This document shows, piece after piece, positions 26,628-33,738 of a stretch of DNA of 47,538 nt. The notes below the pieces were generated by a model. The model worked only from the letters and a program-made list of their open reading frames with translations. It did no database searches and was not told the origin of the DNA. How positions within the stretch are numbered: the stretch's first letter is position 1; the number at the start of each line of letters is the position of its first letter. Both the position numbers and the translations under genes were made by a program. The stretch comes from Parachlamydiaceae bacterium. GTDB taxonomy: Bacteria > Chlamydiota > Chlamydiia > Chlamydiales > Parachlamydiaceae. The DNA is taken from positions 1 through 47,538 of the forward strand of contig JANWJE010000038.1 in NCBI GenBank assembly GCA_025451995.1. Reading direction: 5' to 3'.

Positions 26628-28112
26628 TTAATTGGCTTTTGGATTTTTTAAGATATTTTGATATTCATCGATCTTTGATTTGACCTTTTCTTGATAACAG
26701 TCGCTTTTGAATTCATGTTTCCATTTGCAGTCGGTATCTGGATCCAAGATTGTTACGTTGGCAAGTTGTGCAATTTCTTGATTATAGTTTTTGATACGTT
26801 GTCTCAGATATGTTTCAAATACTTTAAGATCAGTAGAATCAAGATCTAGCATTGCATCTTGAAATGCTAATTGATAAATCACTTGTTCTTGACTCTTCCC
26901 TTCTTTATTACCAAGATAGATTTGCATGGCCAGAAATCGAAGGTTAGGTGATCCCAAACTACAAACTAAATCAGCTGCACTAGCATAATTATGGGAATCT
27001 GGATGACACTTACCAGGGGCAATAAACGACCCGCCGCCAAACGTAAATATGCGAATTTTGTTTCTTTCGCTGGATTTGAGCAATTCAAGAGCATGTTCAC
27101 TGATAATAGCTCCTTGACTATGCACAAATATAATGACAGGTGGATGAGAGCTATGTATTTCAGATTTCTTTAAGAGATATCGGAAAAATTTTGCAGTCCA
27201 TTGGACAATGGGTGTGTCAATACCAAGCTTTAAAACAATACATGCAGCACCATCCTTCAATCCAAAAAATTCTGTATCATTTGGCATTGAAAGAACCATT
27301 TCATTCTTCGCTGCTTTTGAAATCAATTCTGCCGATGCTAGAGCTTCACCTTTGGTATTACTTACCCCATTAATGAAAGCCCAAATGCATTGATGTTCTG
27401 TTTCTTTTCCAAAGGTTCTAATAAGAGTATCAATTTGACCTTCTAAAGGAGGCAGCATGGCTTCATGCATTTTTATGTTCCAAATACAATGACTAGGCCT
27501 GGAACGGAGATATACGGTCTCATTTTTCCCATGAACAATCACAGCATCTAAGCGATGGGATAAAATCCAATTTATTGCTTCTTCTTTAGATAGAACTATA
27601 CTATCACCAATCAAATAAGTATTCTCTTGACCCTCTCCATTTTCAATTTTAGCAGTAATTTTTGGGAGAATTGAGAGACTTTCATTATCAGTAGAAGTAT
27701 AATCGCAGAGTTTTTCAATCGCCATAACAAGGCGATCGAACTCAAGTTTGTTGAGAGATTTAATTTTGCTTTCAGGGGAAACTTTAGCTAGAGAGGAAAG
27801 CTGATCAGCAAATGCATTTGCGGCATTAGGTTGATAGTGCTCTCCAATGGCTTTTAAGCTCGAGTTGAAATATTTTTTCGATTGAAGCCAAGCTGTCAAT
27901 GCTTGTCGTCCTTCTTGGGGATGCGAAAAAATTGCATAACGACCGCAACTTCCTATCGAACCATTAGCGCGAGAAAAATGACTATGACTACGTACTAATC
28001 CAGGATTATTGATCCTCCATGCCAAATTGCCACCTGAAGCGACATATTTATTCCCGCATGCGTCAAAATAAAAAATAATATCATCATTAAATTTATAGGC
28101 GAATTTATACAT
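26628..28112 (-). CDS. P5-like domain fused to lipase-type alpha/beta hydrolase (putative toxin/effector)
   Basis: A 494-residue protein. Residues about 28-137 resemble the phage 'structural protein P5' N-terminal module (AWRINNPGLVR, then YAIFSHPQEGRQALTAWL and a GEHYQP repeat-like pattern). From about 245 an alpha/beta-hydrolase begins (INGVSNTK); its nucleophile elbow is FVHSQG (S332), followed by FTFGGG and an acidic residue in SAADLV (D381), the usual lipase order. The P5-type module is seen in virion and secreted proteins, so this could be delivered and attack membranes. AGGA five bases before the ATG supports the start. The next gene encodes a candidate membrane immunity protein. It could instead be a chlamydial host-directed lipase. 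Confidence 0.72.
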   Translation of the reverse strand: MYKFAYKFNDDIIFYFDACGNKYVASGGNLAWRINNPGLVRSHSHFSRANGSIGSCGRYAIFSHPQEGRQALTAWLQSKKYFNSSLKAIGEHYQPNAANAFADQLSSLAKVSPESKIKSLNKLEFDRLVMAIEKLCDYTSTDNESLSILPKITAKIENGEGQENTYLIGDSIVLSKEEAINWILSHRLDAVIVHGKNETVYLRSRPSHCIWNIKMHEAMLPPLEGQIDTLIRTFGKETEHQCIWAFINGVSNTKGEALASAELISKAAKNEMVLSMPNDTEFFGLKDGAACIVLKLGIDTPIVQWTAKFFRYLLKKSEIHSSHPPVIIFVHSQGAIISEHALELLKSSERNKIRIFTFGGGSFIAPGKCHPDSHNYASAADLVCSLGSPNLRFLAMQIYLGNKEGKSQEQVIYQLAFQDAMLDLDSTDLKVFETYLRQRIKNYNQEIAQLANVTILDPDTDCKWKHEFKSDCYQEKVKSKIDEYQNILKNPKAN

Positions 28113-28126
28113 ATTTTCCTGATTTG

Positions 28127-28996
28127 CTAGCTTCCATTGTCTTTCGAATCTATAGATTTTACTGTTGAGATCTCCAAATCTAATTGATGTGAAAGAAAGT
28201 TTGATGGGCTAACGACACGTCTGCCACTTTTTGCTTCAAGTTCTTTTCTCGCGTTACCTGCTATTTTTCCTCCTGCTTGTGCCGCTTCCTTATTTTCCCG
28301 AAACCCTTGAGCATCTTGTTGAATGGTAATTTCTGTAGTCGAAGCTTCACCTAACATGGTAAAAATCAACTCCAAATCAGTCATGTGATCTCGAAGGTTT
28401 TCTTTTTTGAGGCTTTTTAATTTTTTATGCTCCGAAGGTTTAAGTCCAAAAGTGGCTTCAGATATTTCAGCTGTTAAGATAGCATATTCTCGTTGTTCTT
28501 TAACCCCTCTTTGCTCCCATTCATTCGTCAGTGTTTCTCGGATTGCAATTCCACGCATCCGTTTCTCAATCCAATCATCCGGATATCCTTTAGCCTTGTA
28601 AGTCGCGCGTATTCTTTTAGAAGCAAGCTCGGGATCTTCAATTTCTTGGATGCGTTCATAGCCCACCTTAGCTAGCCATCTTTTGAAAGGCTCAGCTTTT
28701 GGAGAGGGAATTGACTGAATGATACGGAAAATCCCTTCTGTTGTTGCACAATTCAAATTTTGTTTGCCGCCGGATGTTTCGATAGAAAGGGGGGTGACAA
28801 TTTGTCCCCACCCTTCAGAAAGAGCAGGATCCCGCACTCTCATTTTTTTTATATAGTCGGTAGAATTGGATGTATCTATCAAAGCTTCAACGATATCTTT
28901 AACAACAAACCACCATTCATCATTATGCAACACTCTTCGAATGTTTTTACCTTTAAAAACTATCATATGGTGATTAGTGTCAATTTCCTTGCTCAT
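28127..28996 (-). CDS. BRO-N / DinD-like phage antirepressor protein
   Basis: A 289-residue protein. Residues about 10-120 form a BRO-N domain (IVFKGKNIRRVLHNDEWWFV, then CATTEGIFRIIQSIPSPKAE). The remainder, with FKRWLAKVGYERIQEIEDPE and LRDHMTDLELIFTMLGEAST, matches DinD-like proteins. Members bind DNA or modulate repressors in phages and islands and are often damage-inducible. A good AAGGAAG ribosome site precedes the ATG, which overlaps the XRE regulator stop as ATGA. The pair at the head of the cargo operon probably forms its regulatory switch. Confidence 0.92.
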   Translation of the reverse strand: MSKEIDTNHHMIVFKGKNIRRVLHNDEWWFVVKDIVEALIDTSNSTDYIKKMRVRDPALSEGWGQIVTPLSIETSGGKQNLNCATTEGIFRIIQSIPSPKAEPFKRWLAKVGYERIQEIEDPELASKRIRATYKAKGYPDDWIEKRMRGIAIRETLTNEWEQRGVKEQREYAILTAEISEATFGLKPSEHKKLKSLKKENLRDHMTDLELIFTMLGEASTTEITIQQDAQGFRENKEAAQAGGKIAGNARKELEAKSGRRVVSPSNFLSHQLDLEISTVKSIDSKDNGS

Positions 28997-29286
28997 ATGT
29001 TTTCTTCCTTTGCAAATTGTTCTGGGAACAAAAGCTCTACAGCCGTCACTTTTCCTTCAGTTTCTTCTTCAATTTTTTTTGCAAGTTTACGACTGGGATG
29101 TTTAGTGCCGTGTAAGATCTGACCTAGGTGACCTCGCGAAATCCCCAATCTTTCTGCAAAGTCGACTTGGGTAATTCGCTTCTTAAACAGATATTCTCTA
29201 ATGTTCACAGTGAAACCCGCTTTACCTTTTAAAAAGACCGAGAATAGCGTGCAATCATTTAAAATACAAATGCTATCTTTTATCAT
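28993..29286 (-). CDS. XRE-family HTH regulator, HigA-like
   Basis: Up to 97 residues. The folded part starts near NIREYLFKKRITQVDFAERLGISRGHL and contains a classical five-helix XRE domain ending in VTAVELLFP. The N-terminal 26 residues are unlike the family, so a GTG start at 29208 (71 residues) is a real alternative; neither start has a strong ribosome site. It overlaps the BRO-N gene by ATGA and is first in the minus-strand run, so it likely autoregulates the cargo operon from a promoter between it and attR. No HigB-type toxin is visible beside it. Confidence 0.82.
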   Translation of the reverse strand: MIKDSICILNDCTLFSVFLKGKAGFTVNIREYLFKKRITQVDFAERLGISRGHLGQILHGTKHPSRKLAKKIEEETEGKVTAVELLFPEQFAKEENI

Positions 29287-29309
29287 TCATTCAAAAATTC
29301 AAGATTCTG

Positions 29310-29328
29310 TGGACCAATGGTGGACCAA
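29310..29328 (+). promoter_or_regulatory. Putative integrase arm-binding sites, right end
   Basis: Two TGGACCAA copies at 29310 and 29321, 11 bp apart and in the same orientation as those at 14394 and 14405. Flanks also match (GTGGACCAA, then GGTGGACCAAAT). They lie about 120 bp inside attR and 20 bp upstream of the regulator gene, so they could also affect its promoter. Confidence 0.6.
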
Positions 29329-29445
29329 ATAGGGGCGACAAAACAATTGAAGTCACCTTAAATGACGATAGACTCTTAAGAAAAGATGAGTTATCCTGCT
29401 CTCGTGTCAGCTATTGTGAGATGCAGTGATATTGCCTGGATGGGA

Positions 29446-29491
29446 CGCATTCGTAATGCGAAGGTCGTCGGTTCGACTCCTGTTTTAGGCA
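29446..29491 (+). repeat. attR: displaced 3' end of tRNA-Thr
   Basis: Identical to attL over 29446-29480, then TGTTTTAGGCA. The TTTAGGC end complements the tRNA 5' acceptor GCCTAAA perfectly, better than the sequence now at the left, which fits its being the original chromosomal tRNA 3' end. One T-stem mismatch (C opposite T) shows it is no longer under selection. There is no 5' half, so it is not a tRNA gene. Confidence 0.93.
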
Positions 29492-29935
29492 ATCTCTTTC
29501 TCAGTTATTTAACGCGAGTTTTGGATAAGCAAGATTATACAAAACACGTTTTAGCATTATCTTGAGTGATAAAATTATCACGTAAAATTTTTCTTTCCTT
29601 TCTCGTTAATTGCACAGTCGGTTTGCAAGTGTCATAGGAGTTTCTGAAGCCATTCGAATGGCTATTGAAACGGTGTACCCTGTTCCGAAAAATCAAATGG
29701 AATTGTTTTAAAATCTTTGATTATTTCAGACGCTGAAATCTCTTGGTTGACTGTGCAAAGACTACAAATGTCACCATGATTCCACTTACGTGAAGATTCT
29801 AAATAGATTAGTGATATAACTATACAAAGATTCTTCATTCAATATAAATTCATTGCTTTATAAATTCTTTTAAAAATATTCTAGATTGATTTTATGTAAC
29901 ATTTGTCGTATCATAAGAATAAAGGGGCCAATTGA
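29492..29935. other. Gap right of the island with a short coding remnant
   Basis: About 440 AT-rich bases. At roughly 29607-29710 a plus-strand frame ends in GVSEAIRMAIETVYPVP and six more residues before a TAA, which looks like the 3' tail of a lost gene whose identity I cannot tell. No RNA gene or clear promoter is seen, although one must lie before the HicA-like gene. Confidence 0.4.
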
Positions 29936-30175
29936 ATGACATTCAAGCCAATGCCATTAAAGAACTTTCGAAGTTACATCGAAATGGCTGGATGGAATCT
30001 TAAAAAAGGCTCCATCGATCACAATCTTTATGACGAAAAAGACTGCTTTGTATGTTCTATCAAAGTAACACATGGAAAGAATGCGAAGTCCAATGAGATA
30101 GCTGCAATAAGTGTGAAAAAGACGGAGAAAGAATTTAAAAAAAGAGGTTTAGTATGGCCACCAAGAAAGAAATAA
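29936..30175 (+). CDS. HicA-like toxin candidate
   Basis: A 79-residue basic protein with the YcfA/HicA pattern: a helix ending in MAGWNLKKGS, an I-D-H-N-L-Y segment supplying the expected histidine (H29), and a C-terminal helix rich in Lys. HicA proteins are double-stranded-RNA-binding-fold mRNA interferases. An AAAGGGG ribosome site lies about eight bases upstream. It overlaps the partner gene by 22 bp, the toxin-first order of hicAB. The fold match is moderate; a HicA-like protein without toxicity is possible. Confidence 0.6.
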   Translation: MTFKPMPLKNFRSYIEMAGWNLKKGSIDHNLYDEKDCFVCSIKVTHGKNAKSNEIAAISVKKTEKEFKKRGLVWPPRKK

Positions 30176-30573
30176 AAGAGCACTTAAATATAGCTCTTGA
30201 TGAGATTGGAAAGATTAAGCCTTGGTTTGATAAGGATGTCAATTGCTGGGTTTTCTCTCATAAAAACTATCCTGTTGAATACGGCGGGGATTCTGCTGAA
30301 GAAGTTGTAGAGAATTACCCTAAATATTTAATGGAATTCATTAAGCATCGCTTGGACGGTGTTCTTTCCCCTATTAACGAAAAAGAGACAAAAGGAAAGG
30401 GTGGTTTCAGAGAGGGGGCAGGCAGACCGAAGGGTTCTAAAAGCGCGCCTCCTACAAAACAAATACGTGTTCCGGTTGATATTGCTGATTGGCTCAAACA
30501 TCCAGGAACTATTACACACCTTCGCGTCTTAATGGAATCCTATGCTATTACAAAATCACCACGGGCAAGGTAG
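30154..30573 (+). CDS. HicB-like antitoxin candidate
   Basis: A 139-residue partner. The N-terminal half (KDVNCWVFSHKNYPVEYGGDSAEE is its core) resembles the degenerate RNase-H-like fold of HicB. GGFREGAGRPKGSK is a DNA-contacting glycine/basic motif common in such proteins, and the tail IRVPVDIADWLK suggests a ribbon-helix-helix-like end. Its ribosome site (GAGG, six bases before ATG) lies inside the HicA-like gene, so the pair is co-translated and probably autoregulated. Confidence 0.6.
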   Translation: MATKKEIKEHLNIALDEIGKIKPWFDKDVNCWVFSHKNYPVEYGGDSAEEVVENYPKYLMEFIKHRLDGVLSPINEKETKGKGGFREGAGRPKGSKSAPPTKQIRVPVDIADWLKHPGTITHLRVLMESYAITKSPRAR

Positions 30574-30586
30574 AGTTTTATTCTAT

Positions 30587-31249
30587 ATGATATTTTCAAC
30601 GGAAATTAAATATAACGACGAGGGTGTCTTAAACGAAAAAGATATCAAAGAAGCTAACCTAGCATTCGCCGAAAAAGAAAATTCCTTTTGGATACGTTTA
30701 TATGATGCAGTTCCAAGATGGCTTCCCTATTCGTTGGACATCCCTCCAACAAGAGAAGAATTTGACAACCTTGTTCGAGAGATTATATGCAACATAAAGG
30801 ATGGCAGTTTACATTTTGTAGATCGCATGTCACCCTACCTACGGGAATATCAAAACGGAGATATTATTGCATTTGAGCATGAAAAGAAAATGTGGTTTGC
30901 TCGAATCGTAGCATTAGCAAGTTCAATCAATGCTATTTTCGCAGCCCCAGCTGGAAGTGCCTATAGCGCTTCAAAGGCAGCTGTTGCTAAAGCTTTTGAA
31001 AGTTTAGCTCTAACCTATTTTGGAACAAATTTGCGTTTTTCCGTGGTATACCCAGGACCTGTAGATACAGCAGGGCTTAAAACTCCAAAAAAGCTTCCCT
31101 TTACATGGACAGCTGAAAAAATGGGTAAATGCATGGTTGATTTTGCTTTAAGTAACAATTCTTACTGCGAGCCTTCTTTCTTTTACAAGATTGTTACTCG
31201 TTTCTTGCGAGTTTTACCAGTAAAATACACAATGAGATTCCTAGGATAG
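30587..31249 (+). pseudogene. Chimeric ORF: unknown N-terminus joined to 3' half of a short-chain dehydrogenase
   Basis: 220 residues from ATG 30587. Residues 1 to about 103 (ending near FEHEKKMWFA) resemble no dehydrogenase and look like a separate small protein. From RIVALASSINAIFAAPAGS onward it is the C-terminal half of a classical SDR, with catalytic Ser in SSIN and YSASK (Y-x-x-x-K), then VVYPGPVDT. The Rossmann nucleotide-binding half (TGxxxGxG) is absent, so it cannot be an active NAD(P)-dependent enzyme. A deletion probably joined two genes. It lies next to other truncated metabolic genes (lldD). Confidence 0.7.
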
Positions 31250-31322
31250 ATTTGAATATTCAAATGTTGGCTTGCAGTTCGCTATCTCATCATAAAAAAA
31301 CAGATGACTTTTGAAGAAATAA

Positions 31323-31793
31323 ATGAGCTTTTTTGACAGACGACATTCATCCTTTCCCATGATTGCGGTTTCAGATTATCGCAAGAGCGCGATGAAGCGA
31401 TTGCCCAAACAACTCGTTGATTTTCTGGAGGGTGGTGCCTTTGATGAGGTAACGATCCGCAAAAATAGCGAAGATTTCAAAAACATACAACTTAAAAAAT
31501 TAGCATTAAGAGATGTATCAAATATTGATATGTCAATGGAAATGTTTGGACAAAACTGGGAATTTCCACTGGCCTTAAGTCCTGTTGGATTTGCTGGTGT
31601 CTACGCAAAGAGAGGTGAAGTTCAGGCTGCTATAGCTGCTGCAAACGCTGAGGTTCCTTTTAGTCTTTCGACTGTTGGAATTTGTTCGATTGAAGAAATC
31701 GCTCAACGCTCTATTGCCCCTTTTTGGTTTCAATTTTATATGTTCAAGGATCGACATCACTCTCTTGATCTCCTTTGCAGGAGAAAATCTTGA
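31323..31793 (+). pseudogene. lldD: Truncated FMN-dependent L-lactate dehydrogenase
   Basis: About 144 residues match the N-terminal third of LldD: SDYRKSAMKRLPKQL, FLEGGAFDEVTIRKN, PLALSPVGFAGVYAKRGE and FWFQFYMFKDR. The family is about 380 residues long; here homology stops abruptly after FKDR, and 12 unrelated codons precede a stop. The FMN-binding lysine and catalytic His-Arg region are missing, so it is a dead fragment. The sequence replacing the rest belongs to another remnant reading in the opposite direction. Confidence 0.85.
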
Positions 31794-32207
31794 ATTTGGG
31801 ACATACCAATTTATTTTAGCTTGAGAATACCATTCTGGTTTAAACTGAGCGAGAAACAAGTTAATATCCGCCAAAGGGATGCTATCTACTAGGTAATAAT
31901 CACAAAGATTGACCAAATGACCTAATCCTTAGTTCATCTAGAGCTTTTTGACTTTCTTTTTGAAACTTCGGCCATTTCTGTTAAAATATTGATTAACATT
32001 TTGAAGGCAAAAGTTGATTTTTTTCTGATGTTTGATATGATGTTAGTCAAAAATTGAAGTCCAAATCTTCGAAAACAATTTTGTTAAGGCATTTTTCTTA
32101 AATGGGCTTCATTTTTGGTCAATGCGGCTTACGTACTACAATATTTTTCTTGTGCATTTAAAAAGACAATTTTACTCCAATTCACAACTCAAAAGAGAGC
32201 AGTGTGC
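31794..32207. other. Gap with decayed minus-strand coding sequence
   Basis: On the minus strand from about 31920 down to 31760 a frame reads VNLCDYYLVDSIPLADINL then FLAQFKPEWYSQAKINWYVP, protein-like but unrecognised; it runs straight into the antisense of the lldD fragment, marking the deletion or insertion junction. 31921-32100 is AT-rich with stops in all frames. No RNA gene is seen. Confidence 0.4.
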
Positions 32208-33146
32208 ATGATTAGTGCGATTGTGATGGTACTTTTTGCTTCAAAGCAGCTTGCCTACGGAGGTGATTTTTCTGCGAATTCTTCATTTCAAAAGAGAGAG
32301 GAAGAAAATATTTCACTCATATCTGCCCCAATGAAGTCATTATATGCCAATGAAGATCAACAGAAAATTCATGACGTCTATTATAAAACGAATCAGTTTG
32401 GCGATATTTTCCCCATTTGGCAAAACATTCCAGAAGTAGAACTAAAAGAAAAATTATTAAATTTTTCTGAGCCATTTAAAGAAACAAGACAAGCAATTAT
32501 TCTTGAAATCCCGCATGAAAGGTCTGCAATCCTGGATATTGTCCGTCAGGCTCACTTTACCTTTCATTATGGAGATCAAGATCAAACAACATGGGTGATC
32601 AAAAATCTTTCTTCTCTTCCTTCTCCCTTTACAGCGGTAAGTGGGGCTCATGTCATTGTTCTAAAGGATAATCAGGTTCTCGTCATTGAAGAAAGAACGA
32701 GAAAGGGAATTCTCGGTTTTCCTGCAGGAGGGTCCGATCCTGGTGAGTTTGCTAGAGAGACAGCTTGTCGAGAGTTATATGAAGAAGTCGGATTAAACGT
32801 TCAATCAGAAAATCTTAAACTTATTGCCTTAATTAATCGAAAAAAAGCGAATAAGCAAGGAGCAAATCTTATAGGTCATTGCTTTCTTGCTCAAAAATTC
32901 ATAGGTGAGCTTAAAATAGATCCCATAGAAATTGTCCAAGCATTTTGGATTTCACTTCAAGAACTTGCAGAAGCTTCTGAAATCAATTCTTTAAGAGTAT
33001 CTCCATATCTCAACGAATTAGCTAAACATATCTTAAATGGATGTCAATCCTCTCATTCACGCAAATTGCCAGATCATCGTCAAATACCCATGATGGTCGA
33101 TCCTACTGATACCATGAATGTCGAATTCATTCATCAAGATTTATGA
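32208..33146 (+). CDS. Nudix hydrolase with apparent signal peptide
   Basis: 312 residues from ATG 32208. The start MISAIVMVLFASKQLAYGG resembles a signal peptide; the frame is open further upstream (basic TQKRAV), so a longer n-region is possible. Residues about 140-270 form a Nudix domain with box G174-x5-E, then RELYEEVG, preceded by GFPAGG. Nudix enzymes hydrolyse NDP-X compounds; export is unusual and, if real, would put the enzyme in the periplasm or host. The N-terminal 130 residues are not recognised. GAGAG eight bases before ATG is a modest ribosome site. Catalytic residues are intact although both neighbours are decayed. Confidence 0.78.
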   Translation: MISAIVMVLFASKQLAYGGDFSANSSFQKREEENISLISAPMKSLYANEDQQKIHDVYYKTNQFGDIFPIWQNIPEVELKEKLLNFSEPFKETRQAIILEIPHERSAILDIVRQAHFTFHYGDQDQTTWVIKNLSSLPSPFTAVSGAHVIVLKDNQVLVIEERTRKGILGFPAGGSDPGEFARETACRELYEEVGLNVQSENLKLIALINRKKANKQGANLIGHCFLAQKFIGELKIDPIEIVQAFWISLQELAEASEINSLRVSPYLNELAKHILNGCQSSHSRKLPDHRQIPMMVDPTDTMNVEFIHQDL

Positions 33147-33177
33147 TATTCGGAATTTTAGGTGTAGGCATCACACT

Positions 33178-33520
33178 CTAAATTCCAGACTGGATCTGCA
33201 TCTTCACTTGAGCTTGTTGAAGCTCGACGTCTACAGGAATTTCTACCATTAGCATATCACAATTATAGACCTCTTTCGAAACTCGCTTTGCTTGAGAAAA
33301 GACAAGATTCTTTTTATCAAGTAAATGGAGTTTCGAAAGAGGTCTTATGTAAAATCATTTTAGGAAGCTCTGTACCAGGTTCTTCGGAGAGATTATTCAC
33401 CTGTTGGCTCCATTGCAGAGCAAGAGCATTTAAAGTGACAGTGTGAGAAACAATGACAAGCGTTTCGCTATGATGTTTAGCTAAAATTTTTTTAATCATC
33501 ATCTTCTGCCAAAGCTTTAT
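33178..33520 (-). pseudogene. Histidine-phosphatase C-terminal fragment split by a palindromic element
   Basis: The minus strand reads IKLWQKMMIKKILAKHHSE then TLVIVSHTVTLNALAL, the typical 'W-Q-R-M ... V-V-S-H-G' C-terminal part of the phosphoglycerate-mutase/histidine-phosphatase family, on to LPKMILH. It is then interrupted by the 79-bp element at 33267-33345. After the element the frame continues as NCDMLMVEIPV to a TAG at 33178. Removing the element plus one copy of the 3-bp flank restores a continuous frame (MILHNCDML). The N-terminal half, with the RHG motif, is gone, so the gene was or became non-functional. Confidence 0.65.
33267..33345. repeat. Palindromic repeat family A, complete copy (MITE-like)
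   Basis: 79 bp with perfect 18-bp terminal inverted repeats (AGACCTCTTTCGAAACTC at 33267-33284, complement at 33328-33345). It is flanked by TAT on both sides, a likely 3-bp target duplication. It interrupts a histidine-phosphatase remnant, and its excision with one flank restores the frame. A second complete copy is at 45464-45538 and a solo arm at 244-271. It has no coding capacity, so it must be moved by a transposase elsewhere. Confidence 0.8.
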
Positions 33521-33738
33521 TTAAAAGATTAGTAACTCACCTTATGCACCAAGAGAAGTGAGTAAATTCAAGCAATATCTTATCGTTACTCTTGCTTATT
33601 TTATTGGCAAACAATACCCTTTTATTTATGAGATTATCAACCACAGAAAGAGAATAAATAAAAAATAATATTGAAAAACTCAATCCTCTTTGAATCAAGA
33701 GTCGACGTTATTATTTATTAATCAGTTAGGAGTAATTT
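33521..33738. other. Intergenic leader before a small unknown gene
   Basis: AT-rich, no gene seen. It probably holds the promoter of the following gene, whose ribosome site AGGAG lies seven bases before its ATG. Confidence 0.4.

Larger units (their letters stand above)
14264..29480. mobile_element. 15.2-kb integrative element inserted in tRNA-Thr
   Basis: A 35-bp perfect direct repeat of the tRNA 3' half lies at 14264-14298 and 29446-29480. Just inside the left end is a tyrosine integrase. An excisionase-like protein, a primase-helicase and an HTH protein follow on the plus strand, and ten cargo genes face them on the minus strand. Pairs of TGGACCAA sites 11 bp apart lie near both ends. No capsid, tail, terminase large subunit, relaxase or type IV secretion genes are visible, so it resembles a satellite-type (PICI-like) or mobilisable island more than a prophage or ICE. 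The frameshifted replication protein suggests it may be partly decayed. Confidence 0.9.

Noticed and set aside
29446-29491. Possible second tRNA-Thr gene
   Set aside because: Only the 3' half is present, with no D arm or true acceptor 5' strand, and a T-stem mismatch. It is the attR remnant.
31575-31916. Minus-strand 113-codon ORF as a gene
   Set aside because: Its second half is antisense to the lldD fragment; only the first half may be remnant coding sequence.
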